A stretch of DNA of 64,000 nucleotides from Paenalkalicoccus suaedae (GTDB lineage: Bacteria; Bacillota; Bacilli; Bacillales; Salisediminibacteriaceae), in the NCBI RefSeq assembly GCF_006965545.2, contig NZ_CP041372.2:806001-870000 (forward strand), in the 5' to 3' direction. This document shows positions 32,931 through 40,976 of this stretch, piece by piece (position 1 is the first letter of the stretch; each line of letters opens with the position of its first letter). The position numbers were made by a program, and so were the translations under genes. A model generated the notes under the pieces. That model saw only the letters and a program-made list of their open reading frames with translations, was not told where the DNA came from and did not search any database.

Positions 32931-33100
32931 AAAGGCGTCAGCTCTACAGACACCCTCCGACATCCATAGGGTCTGGTCTTAAGCCTCCTCGAAAGGCAGG
33001 GTGCGGCTATCGCCTTACCCTAAGCGCCTTTCTGTGGGGTCTTACGCCCAGCCTATTCCTATGGATTGTCTGCGGATGTCTTCCGAGTCTGCCACCTTTT
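32931..33100 (-). repeat. Palindrome-ended element X, copy 1
   Basis: About 170 bp with related inverted ends. The minus-strand left end (33097-33058) holds GGCAGACTCGGAAGACATCC and ends in CAATCCATAGG; the right end (32970-32934) begins TATGGATGTCGGAGGGTGTC. Both blocks match the ends of element X2 at 40.5 kb, and CCATAGG/CCTATGG forms a perfect inner stem. The interior is GC-rich with further short stems. It lies downstream of the YhgE-like gene. No coding potential seen. It may be a structured RNA or a non-autonomous mobile element. Confidence 0.75.
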
Positions 33101-33209
33101 GTGCTTCTATAGTAGAAGGGAGAGAGTGAGAGAGAAAGATCAAGAGCTTGAAAGGATATATTTAAGATCAAGTGCTAAAGAACAAAAACTAAAAATAAAT
33201 CTATTTTAG

Positions 33210-33250
33210 AAAAAGTGATGTAACTACTTAGGTAGCTATATCGCTTTTTT
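33210..33250 (+). terminator. Probable rho-independent terminator
   Basis: A 17-bp stem with G-U pairs and one mismatch (33210-33226 with 33232-33250) ends in TTTTTT. It may end the MMPL/YhgE transcript or an RNA running through element X1. Confidence 0.75.
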
Positions 33251-33313
33251 AGTTTAGGTTACTTGGGAATTTGTGAGCAACATAATTTGCAAAGTTAAAT
33301 TGTGTCAGAAGAA

Positions 33314-33520
33314 GTAATGCGGAAACTACGAATAGTAAGGTGGAAGTTGCTAGAATTAGCGCGGAACGAACGGGAAATAGAACGGAACTTGGGCAAAGTA
33401 GCTCGTAATAAAGAAGTAACGCGGAAATCTGAAGAAACAATGTGCAAAGTTGAAGGAGTTGGACAGAACTTAGTGGAAGTAGTGCGCAAACTGGGAGAAC
33501 GAAGGCGCAAAGGAAGTCGA
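33314..33520 (+). repeat. Phased array E2: GTAATGCGGAA core, 21-bp period, 10 units
   Basis: Unit starts are at 33314, 33335, 33356, 33377, 33398, 33416, 33437, 33458, 33479 and 33500: eight 21-bp steps and one of 18 bp. It is the same family as E1 but in the opposite orientation. It lies directly upstream of the promoter of the MFS gene. An open frame runs through it but has no RBS. Confidence 0.9.
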
Positions 33521-33532
33521 TGCTTCGCTGGA

Positions 33533-33560
33533 TTTGTATTTACAGCTAATATGATATAAT
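33533..33560 (+). promoter_or_regulatory. Promoter of the leader-peptide/MFS transcript
   Basis: TGATATAAT (33552-33560) is an extended -10 element, with TTTGTA/TTGTAT (33533-33539) as a weak -35 at 15-16 bp. Transcription would start near 33567, giving a leader of about 125 nt. Confidence 0.65.
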
Positions 33561-33592
33561 GGTAAAAAAAAGTATCTAAAGGAGCGGTTTGT

Positions 33593-33625
33593 ATGCGTCG
33601 TTTTGTATGTCCGTTTGAGCATTAG
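33593..33625 (+). CDS. Leader peptide, 10 aa (MRRFVCPFEH)
   Basis: A short frame with its own AAAGGAGCGG site ends at TAG, 65 nt before the ATG of the MFS pump. Its position before an RBS-masking hairpin fits translational attenuation leaders of inducible antibiotic-resistance genes, where a drug-stalled ribosome opens the hairpin. The presence of the peptide is read from the sequence; its regulatory role is inference. Confidence 0.7.
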   Translation: MRRFVCPFEH

Positions 33626-33690
33626 CACGTTTGATTGCGTGGTCCGCCTTTGATGTGTTGTTTATAAAACACAATCAAAGGAGGAAGAAT
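33626..33690 (+). promoter_or_regulatory. RBS-sequestering attenuator hairpin
   Basis: CCTTTGAT-GTGTT (33647-33659) pairs with AACAC-A-ATCAAAGG (33668-33681), burying the AAAGGAGG site of the MFS gene. An upstream TTTGATTG (33630-33637), within reach of a ribosome on the leader peptide, can alternatively pair with CAATCAAA (33672-33679). This gives competing structures of the kind used for ribosome-stalling control. Confidence 0.7.
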
Positions 33691-34890
33691 ATGCATAATC
33701 AACTCAAACTATTATTAGGTGGAAGAGTTAGTACGAATGTGATTGATAGTTTTTATTTTATTGCTGCAGTATGGTACGTGACGGTCGAAACAAATTCACC
33801 ATTGCTTATCGGAGTTACTGGTGCGGTGCAGGCTTTGCCTGTTGTACTATCATTTATACTCGGTCCCATCATTGATCGTTATCAAAAGAGGACTATTTTG
33901 ATCGTTTCGATAGGTGTACAATCTATAGCGGTTCTGTCCATTGCTGGAACTTATTATGCATCCTCGTTGTCTGTTCCTTTTTTATTAGTCATGCTGTTCA
34001 TCGCTCAGCTAGCCTCTGTTAGTATGCGTATAACGGAGCAGACGATGATTCGTAGGTGGACAATAGATGAGGATTTAACGAAAGTGAATGGATATTTTGC
34101 TTTTTCTTATCAAACGGTAGACATAATAGGAGATGCATTAGCTGGGTTTGCTGTTGCACTTGTTGGAATTGGCGTTATCTTTAGCTTGAGTACCGTTACA
34201 TTAATCGGCGTAGGCCTTCTCTTTGCTGTCTGGTTGAAGCATGATCATAAGAAATCGAAGACGACTTATGCCTCTTTTTTGAACACATATCGTCGTGATT
34301 TTCTTCAAGGCGCAAAGGTGGTAATTGGAAGGCGAAGATTGCTGGCCATTTTTGCAGGAATTGTGTTGATGAATGTGTCTGGTGCGATGGGGCTCGCAGT
34401 GTTGCCGGCTATCGCGAGCGGAGCTGATCAATACGGCCTCTGGCTACTAGCAACGTCAATAGGTATGTTAGTAGGCTCGCTTTTGGCTAAGCGTGTGGCG
34501 GACGTTCCAATTAGATGGCTATTTAGCGCGTTAGGTATGTTTGTTGGAATTGCGTGGATAGTGGCGTTTTCGCTCCCAATTTCCTTTTTATCCTTTGTAC
34601 TGTTCGGTGTTGCGTGGGTTGGAATCGGTATGTTCGGCGTCTATTTGCCTACGCTCATTCAAGTGAATATTCCTGAGGAGTATATTGGCGTGGGTTTCAG
34701 CTTTTTAACCGCATTTTTAGGATGTCTCAGTCCAGCTGCTTTTGTGCTCGGAGGGGTGATTGGTGAGTGGCTTCATCCGTTGATCGTGCTACAAATAAGT
34801 GGAGTCGGATATATCCTTTTTAGCGCATATATGTGGATACACCCATCACTTCGTCGGTTAGAAAATCGGGTAGAAGAGCTGCTTGAATAG
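33691..34890 (+). CDS. MFS transporter, MFS_3 type, probable drug efflux, 399 aa
   Basis: Twelve predicted TM segments. The loop-2/3 motif GPIIDRYQKRTI and the overall pattern fit the MFS_3/2A0121 group, which includes macrolide-efflux (Mef-like) pumps. The ATG at 33691 has AAAGGAGG at 6-7 nt. A 20-residue extension in frame overlaps the regulatory hairpin and is not a natural start. The attenuator and leader peptide suggest induction by a ribosome-targeting compound, which would be its substrate; this is inference. It is monocistronic. Confidence 0.88.
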   Translation: MHNQLKLLLGGRVSTNVIDSFYFIAAVWYVTVETNSPLLIGVTGAVQALPVVLSFILGPIIDRYQKRTILIVSIGVQSIAVLSIAGTYYASSLSVPFLLVMLFIAQLASVSMRITEQTMIRRWTIDEDLTKVNGYFAFSYQTVDIIGDALAGFAVALVGIGVIFSLSTVTLIGVGLLFAVWLKHDHKKSKTTYASFLNTYRRDFLQGAKVVIGRRRLLAIFAGIVLMNVSGAMGLAVLPAIASGADQYGLWLLATSIGMLVGSLLAKRVADVPIRWLFSALGMFVGIAWIVAFSLPISFLSFVLFGVAWVGIGMFGVYLPTLIQVNIPEEYIGVGFSFLTAFLGCLSPAAFVLGGVIGEWLHPLIVLQISGVGYILFSAYMWIHPSLRRLENRVEELLE

Positions 34891-34892
34891 AA

Positions 34893-34931
34893 AACATGCC
34901 AAGCGATCACTAGGATCGCTTGGCATGTTTG
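34893..34931 (+). terminator. Rho-independent terminator of the MFS gene
   Basis: A 16-bp perfect stem (34893-34908 with 34914-34929) with a 5-nt loop begins just after the MFS stop codon and ends in a short T run. Confidence 0.85.
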
Positions 34932-35032
34932 TCGTGGGTTTTGTCAAATAAAGATAGTCTAAATATACAAATAATGCTAAAATTAATGTAAGTAAATCAT
35001 GAAAAAAATTCCATTATGAAAGGACTAATTGT

Positions 35033-35284
35033 ATGACGCAAACGAAGATGGAAGTTGTTTTCTATGGGTTAGGAATTCTCCTTATAAGTTTGGCTATCCT
35101 CCTTATGTGGCAAGGTGCGTCATTTGGCACAACGGAAGCTTCTTTTGCTATCGCAATGCTTACGACGATGCTCGGAACGACGTGTATAAGCATCGGTTTC
35201 TTTATGCGCGTGCAGTCGAATTGGGTGCGCCAAAAGGACGAATTACACGACCGTAGAAAGAAAAAGTCACTCGCTAATAGCTGA
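35033..35284 (+). CDS. Small membrane protein, 83 aa
   Basis: Two hydrophobic segments (residues 8-28 and 35-57) and a strongly basic C-terminal tail (DRRKKK) predict a two-pass membrane protein with a cytoplasmic tail. AAAGGA lies before the ATG. Its last 18 bp overlap the convergent oxidoreductase gene. No family recognised. Confidence 0.65.
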   Translation: MTQTKMEVVFYGLGILLISLAILLMWQGASFGTTEASFAIAMLTTMLGTTCISIGFFMRVQSNWVRQKDELHDRRKKKSLANS

Positions 35285-36190
35285 CGGACGTTTGTAAAAC
35301 TCCTCTTCGATTAACCGTTTTAAGATCATACTTGCTACTTTACTGCCCTCGCTTGCTGCGTTTATCAGCTGCGGTTGCACGTTCAATGCGGTATCTCCTG
35401 CCGCATACATTCCTTCTAAAGACGTTTCTCCAAAACCATTCACCTGTAATCCATGATGCTCTGTACGAGCTAAGTTTAATGAATCCACAAGCTGTGGTGG
35501 CTTCATCGAATGTGGTGCTATAAAGCCACCTGTCCGTAATATGGTGCGTCCATCCTCTGTGTGCACGGTCTGTAGCTCCTTATTCTCTCCTGAAAAATTA
35601 GTGATTGGCGACTCGATAATGGCAATGTTATTAAAAGCTAGACGCTCGCGATCGATGTCGTTTAGGTGATCGGCACCGTTAGTAAATAGAATTAAATCAT
35701 CCGTCCAGTTAGAGATCATCATCGCGTAGTGCATCGTTTGAGGTTGATCAATAATAACGGCAAGCGGTCTGTCGCGCATCTCCCATCCATCGCAAAATGG
35801 GCAAGAGTAGAGCGAATGCCCATAAAAGTCACGTAGACCCGGGATGTCTGGGAGGACGTCCACAAGCCCAGTTGCCAGTAGCACATATTTGGCCGTTGCT
35901 TCGCGACCACTCGACATGTGGACAGCAAATCCGCTAGAAATCTTTGTTATCGCTGTAACTGTTTCCTGTTCAATCGAGACAGTTGGATACTGTAGGACTT
36001 CTTTTATGGCAATGTCTTTAAACTCACGTGGAGTGATTTGATCTCGAGTTAAATATCCGTGAGACTTGTTTGTAACGGCATTTCTCGGCTTATCCTCATC
36101 AAAGATTGTGACGTGTCGCTTCGCTCTTCCTAAAACCAGTGCAGCACTAAGCCCTGCAGGGCCTCCTCCAATAATCGCGCATTCTATCAT
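35267..36190 (-). CDS. Thioredoxin-reductase-like FAD/NAD(P) oxidoreductase, 307 aa
   Basis: An FAD-binding GGGPAGLSAAL (residues 8-18), the redox-active CPFC near residue 134 in the NAD(P) domain, and a C-terminal AAGDTALNVQPQ FAD motif place it with thioredoxin-reductase-like enzymes (CxxC reductase fold). The second pyridine nucleotide motif is weak (VIIDQPQT replaces the usual GxGxxA), so the partner or electron donor may differ. An operator-like palindrome upstream is shared with the adjacent Rrf2 gene, suggesting redox-controlled expression. Confidence 0.88.
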   Translation of the reverse strand: MIECAIIGGGPAGLSAALVLGRAKRHVTIFDEDKPRNAVTNKSHGYLTRDQITPREFKDIAIKEVLQYPTVSIEQETVTAITKISSGFAVHMSSGREATAKYVLLATGLVDVLPDIPGLRDFYGHSLYSCPFCDGWEMRDRPLAVIIDQPQTMHYAMMISNWTDDLILFTNGADHLNDIDRERLAFNNIAIIESPITNFSGENKELQTVHTEDGRTILRTGGFIAPHSMKPPQLVDSLNLARTEHHGLQVNGFGETSLEGMYAAGDTALNVQPQLINAASEGSKVASMILKRLIEEEFYKRPSAISE

Positions 36191-36217
36191 ACGTATTGCC
36201 TCCTTTATAGATATTAA

Positions 36218-36232
36218 AGAGTCATTATGTCT
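36218..36232 (-). promoter_or_regulatory. Candidate Rrf2 operator upstream of the oxidoreductase
   Basis: AGAGTCATTATGTCT matches AGACTCATAATGTCT upstream of the Rrf2 gene at 13 of 15 positions and keeps half of the AGAC/GTCT palindrome. It lies 28 bp before the oxidoreductase start, in the promoter region. Confidence 0.6.
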
Positions 36233-36253
36233 GTAATTGAGGTAAAAAAATTA

Positions 36254-36676
36254 TTATTTTTTTAGGTGCTCACGCATTTTGGGGGTAACGTGAGAGATCT
36301 TCTTTTCTTCTAAGTGCTGCTTCATTTTGTCTTCTGCACTAGTCATCACTTCAGCAATTAAACAGCCTCGTGAGTGGCCTGAGTGCTCATGCGACATCGA
36401 GCATGAAAACATGGAGGATGCTCCTTCGATCGCTTCGATGACATCAAGAAAAGAAATATCATCAGCGGACTTTTTTAATAAATAGCCACCGTTAGCACCA
36501 GGTGACGATTCAATAAGACCAGCTTTAACAAGCTTTGTTAATATCTTTGATAAGTAGGATGGCGAAAGCTCTTGTCTTTTTGCGAGCTCCTCAACCCCAG
36601 TAGCTTTTTTTGTCTCTGCTGCTGATAAAAACACCATCGTATGCAGCGCGTAGTTTGTTGCTTTCGAGTATTTCAC
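36254..36676 (-). CDS. Rrf2-family transcriptional regulator, 140 aa
   Basis: An N-terminal winged helix (residues 1-60; ELAKRQELSPSYLSKILTKLVKAGLI) with the Rrf2 GANGGYLL segment. The usual three-cysteine Fe-S motif is reduced to two Cys with His residues between them (FSCSMSHEHSGHSRGC), so it may sense NO, redox or metals through Cys/His. It starts at GTG. It is probably autoregulated through the palindrome at 36703-36717 and controls the oxidoreductase gene just downstream. Confidence 0.88.
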   Translation of the reverse strand: MKYSKATNYALHTMVFLSAAETKKATGVEELAKRQELSPSYLSKILTKLVKAGLIESSPGANGGYLLKKSADDISFLDVIEAIEGASSMFSCSMSHEHSGHSRGCLIAEVMTSAEDKMKQHLEEKKISHVTPKMREHLKK

Positions 36677-36702
36677 GATACATCACCTATTCCCTCTATT
36701 AC

Positions 36703-36717
36703 AGACTCATAATGTCT
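36703..36717 (-). promoter_or_regulatory. Candidate Rrf2 operator upstream of its own gene
   Basis: AGACTCATAATGTCT, with inverted AGAC/GTCT arms, lies 27 bp before the GTG start. It is repeated almost unchanged before the oxidoreductase gene. Confidence 0.6.
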
Positions 36718-36911
36718 ATGATTGGATTGTATAAGATTGTGGAGGAGAATGCAAGGGGGGAGTTTCGTGTGGAGTATGGCACATCTCAGTAGGACCATGT
36801 CACAAAATATCATGTCTCCTCTCCTCCTTAATTAAATACATTGTTTAATCTCTAACCAAACTGGTAATAGAAAACTCTGAACGAATTATTTCGAAAACAG
36901 GAGGATTTTCC

Positions 36912-37910
36912 ATGAGTTTTCTTAAAACATTTTTAAATCAACCGATAGGATATGGTACAGCGCCGCTCGGCAATATGTTTCGCGATGTACCAGAAGAGGA
37001 AGCGCAGGCGACGATCGAGTCTGTTTGGAACGAAGGGATTCGATATTTTGATACAGCACCATTTTACGGAGCAGGACTCGCGGAAACGAGACTAGGCGAG
37101 TTTTTAAAAGATAAGCCACGCGATGAGTACATCATTAGTACGAAGGTTGGCCGCTTGATATCTGATGAGAAAGAGGATAAGTCAGGAACAGGTCTTTTTG
37201 AATACGGAAATCAAAATAAAATCATTCAAGATTATACGGCGGAGGGGACAAGAAAATCAATCGAAGATAGTCTCGAACGTTTACAAACAGACTATCTAGA
37301 CATTGTCTACGTCCATGACATTTCTCCGGACTTTCACGGCGACGAATGGATTAGCTTGTTCGACGAAGCGCGTAAAGGTGCGTTTAAAGTCCTTCAAGAA
37401 ATGAAGGAGGAAGGCGTGATTCGTGATTGGGGACTAGGCGTTAATTTACCGCTCCCAATCGAAGTAGCGCTTGGACTCGAAGAAACGGTTCCGACGCTTT
37501 CGTTACAGGCAACACATTATACGCTAATGAATCATCACAGCGCGTTGAACAGCCTTATGCCGCTTGCAGAGGAAAAAGGTAGTGGTATCGTCGTTGGAGG
37601 ACCGTATAACTCCGGAGCACTGCTCGGTGGCGATCACTATGATTATGCGCCTGCTAGTGAAGAAACAAAGCAACATGCGCAGGAGCTAAAAAAGATTGCG
37701 AATCAGCACGGTGTCAGCTTAAAGGCAGCGGCTCTACAATTCTCAACTGCTCACCCAGCAGTAGCAGCTGTAATACCTGGATCCACACGTCCAGATCGTA
37801 TCAAAGAAGATATAGCTGCGTTAAAAGAGACGATTCCAGAAGCATTTTGGAACGAACTAAGAGAGAAAAATCTTATTTCGAAAGACGCGCCGTTACCAGG
37901 AAGTAATTAA
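36912..37910 (+). CDS. Aldo/keto reductase, D-threo-aldose 1-dehydrogenase-like, 332 aa
   Basis: A TIM-barrel NAD(P)H oxidoreductase. The catalytic tetrad is visible as Asp and Tyr in RYFDTAPFYG (about residues 44-53), Lys in IISTKVGR, and His in IVYVHDI. The C-terminal VIPGSTRPDRIKEDIAAL is the cofactor 2'-phosphate/adenine site. Family and length fit L-fucose/D-threo-aldose dehydrogenases, but a general role in reducing sugar or toxic aldehydes is equally possible. GGAGGAT lies upstream; a strong terminator follows. Confidence 0.9.
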   Translation: MSFLKTFLNQPIGYGTAPLGNMFRDVPEEEAQATIESVWNEGIRYFDTAPFYGAGLAETRLGEFLKDKPRDEYIISTKVGRLISDEKEDKSGTGLFEYGNQNKIIQDYTAEGTRKSIEDSLERLQTDYLDIVYVHDISPDFHGDEWISLFDEARKGAFKVLQEMKEEGVIRDWGLGVNLPLPIEVALGLEETVPTLSLQATHYTLMNHHSALNSLMPLAEEKGSGIVVGGPYNSGALLGGDHYDYAPASEETKQHAQELKKIANQHGVSLKAAALQFSTAHPAVAAVIPGSTRPDRIKEDIAALKETIPEAFWNELREKNLISKDAPLPGSN

Positions 37911-37920
37911 AGATAGATTT

Positions 37921-37957
37921 GCAGGGACTGATGAGAGATTCAGTCCCTGTTTTTTTA
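37921..37957 (+). terminator. Rho-independent terminator
   Basis: A 10-bp perfect stem (37922-37931 with 37940-37949) is followed by eight T, ending the aldo/keto reductase transcript. Confidence 0.95.
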
Positions 37958-38000
37958 TGTTTAAGAGGTGGAGGTAATTTCGTTGCTAAGAGCGGTTTGA

Positions 38001-38354
38001 TGCATACGGAGGGAGAGGTGATGCAAACGAGTACACACCTGGTGCAAACGCCTTTGCAGATAACGTATAGAAATTGCGTAGATGCATACGGAGGGTCAAC
38101 TGACGCAACAGACCCTTCGTTTGATGGATACCACTAGCCAGTTGGTGCAGCCAGACCCGCATTTGACGCAAACCTATTTGAACGGACGCATACAATACCT
38201 CACCTGACGCACCTTCAACTCAGTTTGATGCATACGGCATTGTAAGTGAAGCAAACGGAGCCTCAACAGAAGCAAAGCAAAATGACTTGATGCAAACGAA
38301 GGGCGATGTGGTGCAAACGACCACCAAAGTAAAGCAATCGGACCCCAAACTGAC
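38001..38354 (+). repeat. Phased array D1: TGCAAACG/TGCATACG core, 21-bp period, 17 units
   Basis: Cores of the form (T/C/A)GCA(A/T)AC start at 38001, 38022, 38043, 38064 (degenerate), 38083, 38104, 38125, 38146, 38167, 38187, 38208, 38229, 38250, 38271, 38291, 38312 and 38333, nearly all 21 bp apart (a few of 19 or 20). A block of about 50 bp (38043-38092) recurs in array D2. It lies between a strong terminator and the histidine kinase promoter, so it is probably not part of the upstream mRNA. Confidence 0.9.
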
Positions 38355-38462
38355 TCGAATCACTCTCCATATATATCCCTCAATAAAAATCCCTAGCACC
38401 CAACGACCCTATTTCCATTATCTCACACTTTCGCTATACTAAGTCTAAAAGGAGGTGGCTGT

Positions 38463-39587
38463 GTGGGGAGGTTTCTCATCGTAACAACAGTGCTTTTGAT
38501 CACGTGCATCATCCTAGCACTGCTAGCAGATTTACATACACCAACTATAGGGTTTTATATCACAACAAGTCTCTTTTTCACAGCCTTCTTCACGACGATG
38601 CTGTGGCGTGACACGCATTATCCAATCTTACTTACATATGTGTTGTGGCTTGGGCTACAGCTCCTTTATTTACCTGCTAGCGAACCTATTCTTTTGCTCA
38701 TCATCGTGCCATTTTTACTCATAATATCGCTCGCACAGGCTCATCACCTCCTATTAACAATCGCAGCCATTCTAACAACGTTACTACCAATTTACTTACC
38801 ACCCCAATTTTCTGTGGAGGAAACGATTGGGTATACGCTATTAGTCATGGCGATAGGGGGATTTGCGCTTGTGTATGGGTTAGAGACAACGAAGGTGGAG
38901 AAGCTAGAACAGGATTTAGTAGAAATAGATCGGGAGAATCGGAGACTGAGGCGAAATGTTGCGTCTCAGGAGACGGCAGTGCGCGAAGAAGAGCGGTTGC
39001 GGATCGCGAGAGACATTCATGACTCCGTTGGTCATCAGCTAACGGCGCTATTAATGCAGGCTGGTATTTTAAAGAGATCGATGGATCAGGAGGATAAGCG
39101 CAAGCTCGTTGTGCAAATTGAGCAAACTGCGGGAGATGCGTTAGAACAAACGCGTGAAGCCGTGCGACAAATTCGCAGTGAAGAGCTCCCAGGTGGAATT
39201 CATGCAGTGATTCATTTGCTGAGAAAGCTTGAGCGAGAATCGCAGATGACCGTGCAATGGAGAGCGGAGGATGGATTTTTGTCCGTGCCGTTTACGAATG
39301 ATCAGCAAATCGCTATTTATCGGTTTGCGCAAGAAGGAATGACCAATGCGATGAAGCATGGTCGCACACGCCAGGTAGAGCTACATGTGTTTGTTCGTGG
39401 AGGAAGGCAGGCCGTATTAAGAATGAAAAATTCGTGCTCAGAAGAGACAAATCGTCCTGCAGGAAACGGCCTTATAGGCATGCAGGAACGATTCGAGCAA
39501 TTACAAGGAAGCTTTAAGTGGGATCATCAAGGAGACGTATTTGAAATTGAAGCGGTATTTCCGATAGAAAGGAGCGAATCAAGATGA
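38463..39587 (+). CDS. Sensor histidine kinase, DesK/NarX type (LnrJ/YfiJ-like), 374 aa
   Basis: Five or six N-terminal TM segments (residues 1-145), a coiled-coil linker, a HisKA_3 dimerisation domain with the phosphorylated His186 (RIARDIHDSVGHQ) and a C-terminal HATPase_c domain (EGMTNAMKHG, GNGLIGMQER). It starts at GTG after AAGGAGGTGG. Its stop overlaps the response-regulator start by 4 nt. The gene order HK-RR-ATPase-permease-permease matches lnrJKLMN of B. subtilis, where the kinase senses polyene or envelope-active compounds. Orthology is inferred from gene order only. Confidence 0.88.
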   Translation: MGRFLIVTTVLLITCIILALLADLHTPTIGFYITTSLFFTAFFTTMLWRDTHYPILLTYVLWLGLQLLYLPASEPILLLIIVPFLLIISLAQAHHLLLTIAAILTTLLPIYLPPQFSVEETIGYTLLVMAIGGFALVYGLETTKVEKLEQDLVEIDRENRRLRRNVASQETAVREEERLRIARDIHDSVGHQLTALLMQAGILKRSMDQEDKRKLVVQIEQTAGDALEQTREAVRQIRSEELPGGIHAVIHLLRKLERESQMTVQWRAEDGFLSVPFTNDQQIAIYRFAQEGMTNAMKHGRTRQVELHVFVRGGRQAVLRMKNSCSEETNRPAGNGLIGMQERFEQLQGSFKWDHQGDVFEIEAVFPIERSESR

Positions 39588-40216
39588 CCAAACACGTGTT
39601 ACTTGCGGAAGATCAGCAAATTGTCCGCCAAGGGCTAAAAATGATGATCGAGGAAAGCGGAGAATTTCATGTAGCAGTCGAAGCAGCGAATGGGATAGAA
39701 GCAGTGGAAGGAGTATCTTCTCACATTGACGTTGCTGTATTGGATATTCGCATGCCTCTCATGACAGGTCTTGAAGCCTGCAAAAAGCTAGCAACAGCCT
39801 ATCCAAATCTCCCAATCCTCATGCTCACGACCTTCGATGATGATGCGTATGCACTCGAAGCACTCGAGAGCGGAGCAAAGGGCTTTATGCTCAAAGATGC
39901 CGATGCGACAAAGCTCATTACAGCGATGAAAAAAGCGCTCGAAGGTGGAATCACGATCGACGAAGGCATTGCAGGTAGAATTATTCCAGAGCTAATGAAG
40001 CAAAAACGACCAAAACAAATCGACGTCCCTCTAACGAAGCGAGAGAAGGAAATCATCGAATTAGTAGGAGAAGGTAAAACAAATCAAGAAATAGCCTCCC
40101 ATTTATTTTTGTCTATCGGAACGGTCAAGAACCACATCACGGTCATCCTAGATAAACTGGAACTGCGCGATCGAACACAACTAGCTATTTTCGCCATTCG
40201 ACACTATCTCGTATAG
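39584..40216 (+). CDS. NarL/FixJ-family response regulator (LnrK/YfiK-like), 210 aa
   Basis: A receiver domain with phospho-acceptor Asp54 (AVLDIRMP), conserved Thr and Lys (MLTTFDD, FMLKDAD) and a C-terminal LuxR-type HTH (LTKREKEIIELVGEGKTNQEIA). Translationally coupled to the kinase gene. It likely activates the ABC exporter operon that begins 760 bp downstream. Confidence 0.93.
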   Translation: MTKHVLLAEDQQIVRQGLKMMIEESGEFHVAVEAANGIEAVEGVSSHIDVAVLDIRMPLMTGLEACKKLATAYPNLPILMLTTFDDDAYALEALESGAKGFMLKDADATKLITAMKKALEGGITIDEGIAGRIIPELMKQKRPKQIDVPLTKREKEIIELVGEGKTNQEIASHLFLSIGTVKNHITVILDKLELRDRTQLAIFAIRHYLV

Positions 40217-40520
40217 CACAGGCTATGCGGGATTTTTTCGTAATCTTCGATTCTCCTCTCCTACGCTCCGTAGAATCGAAGGTAACGGTTGTTCAAATAA
40301 ACAAACAGTCTTTTTTAAAATTTCATTACTAAGCAATAGAGCACTTTACAGTTTAGTAGTAAATCTGCTCACAGTACATAAAACGTGATTACGATACATG
40401 TATCTCAAATACAGTAAATAAAAATCCTAATTGCCGAAATACCTCTTATCTAAAACTATAATTCCAATAAAAGAATAGCTTTTCTACAAAGGGGAAGTCT
40501 CTTTTTAAATCAAACGCAAA
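40217..40520. other. Intergenic stretch between response regulator and element X2
   Basis: It holds a 10-bp inverted repeat (40245-40254 with 40272-40281) that could fold into a hairpin. A short stem ending in TTTTTT just after the response-regulator stop (about 40211-40238) may be a weak terminator. No gene seen. Confidence 0.4.
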
Positions 40521-40850
40521 GCTGGCAGACCCGTAGGACATTCGGAGACAATCCATAGGGGAAAAAGGTTTTTGAGATCCCGCAGGAGGCGCAAATTAAT
40601 GGAGCATCGACCGCTAGCCTGAGAACAGCGTCAAAAGATCACCCACTGCTTTCTAAGGGCAAGGCTAGCTCAAAAAGTTCGCAAAGAACGCAAACTTTTT
40701 GTAATGCTTTTCAGACCGTGAAGACCACACGGTCAATGGATGTCGTAGAGTGTCCGGATGGCTGACAGCTCGAAGTGCAGATTTAAACTAATTAGCACTT
40801 AAGCAATTTAAGCCCGAAGGGCTGCTCTAAAAACTCACTAGCACTTATTC
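40521..40850 (+). repeat. Palindrome-ended element X, copy 2, with downstream repeat
   Basis: The left end (40521-40559) has GGCAGACCCGTAGGACATTC and CAATCCATAGG; the right end (40737-40770) has ATGGATGTCGTAGAGTGTCC and GCTGACAGCT. These match X1 read on the minus strand, and the two ends are imperfect inverted repeats of each other. The interior (about 180 bp) differs in length from X1. Past the right end, AACTAATTAGCACTTAAGCA (40788-40807) also recurs next to X1, and a related copy follows near 40830. It separates the two-component genes from the ABC exporter genes. Confidence 0.75.
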
Positions 40851-40976
40851 ACCTGAACTTTTTCATGACTCAAGTCATGTTTTTAACGATCAACTTATGA
40901 CTGAAGCTACATCCCCATAATACAAATCGCATGTAAGCTATACATAGACAAAAGCAAACGAAGGAGGCATACGATC

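Noticed and set aside
33302-33559. An 85-codon frame through array E2
   Set aside because: The 21-bp (7-codon) unit keeps a frame open by chance; no RBS, low complexity, and it ends within the promoter of the next gene.
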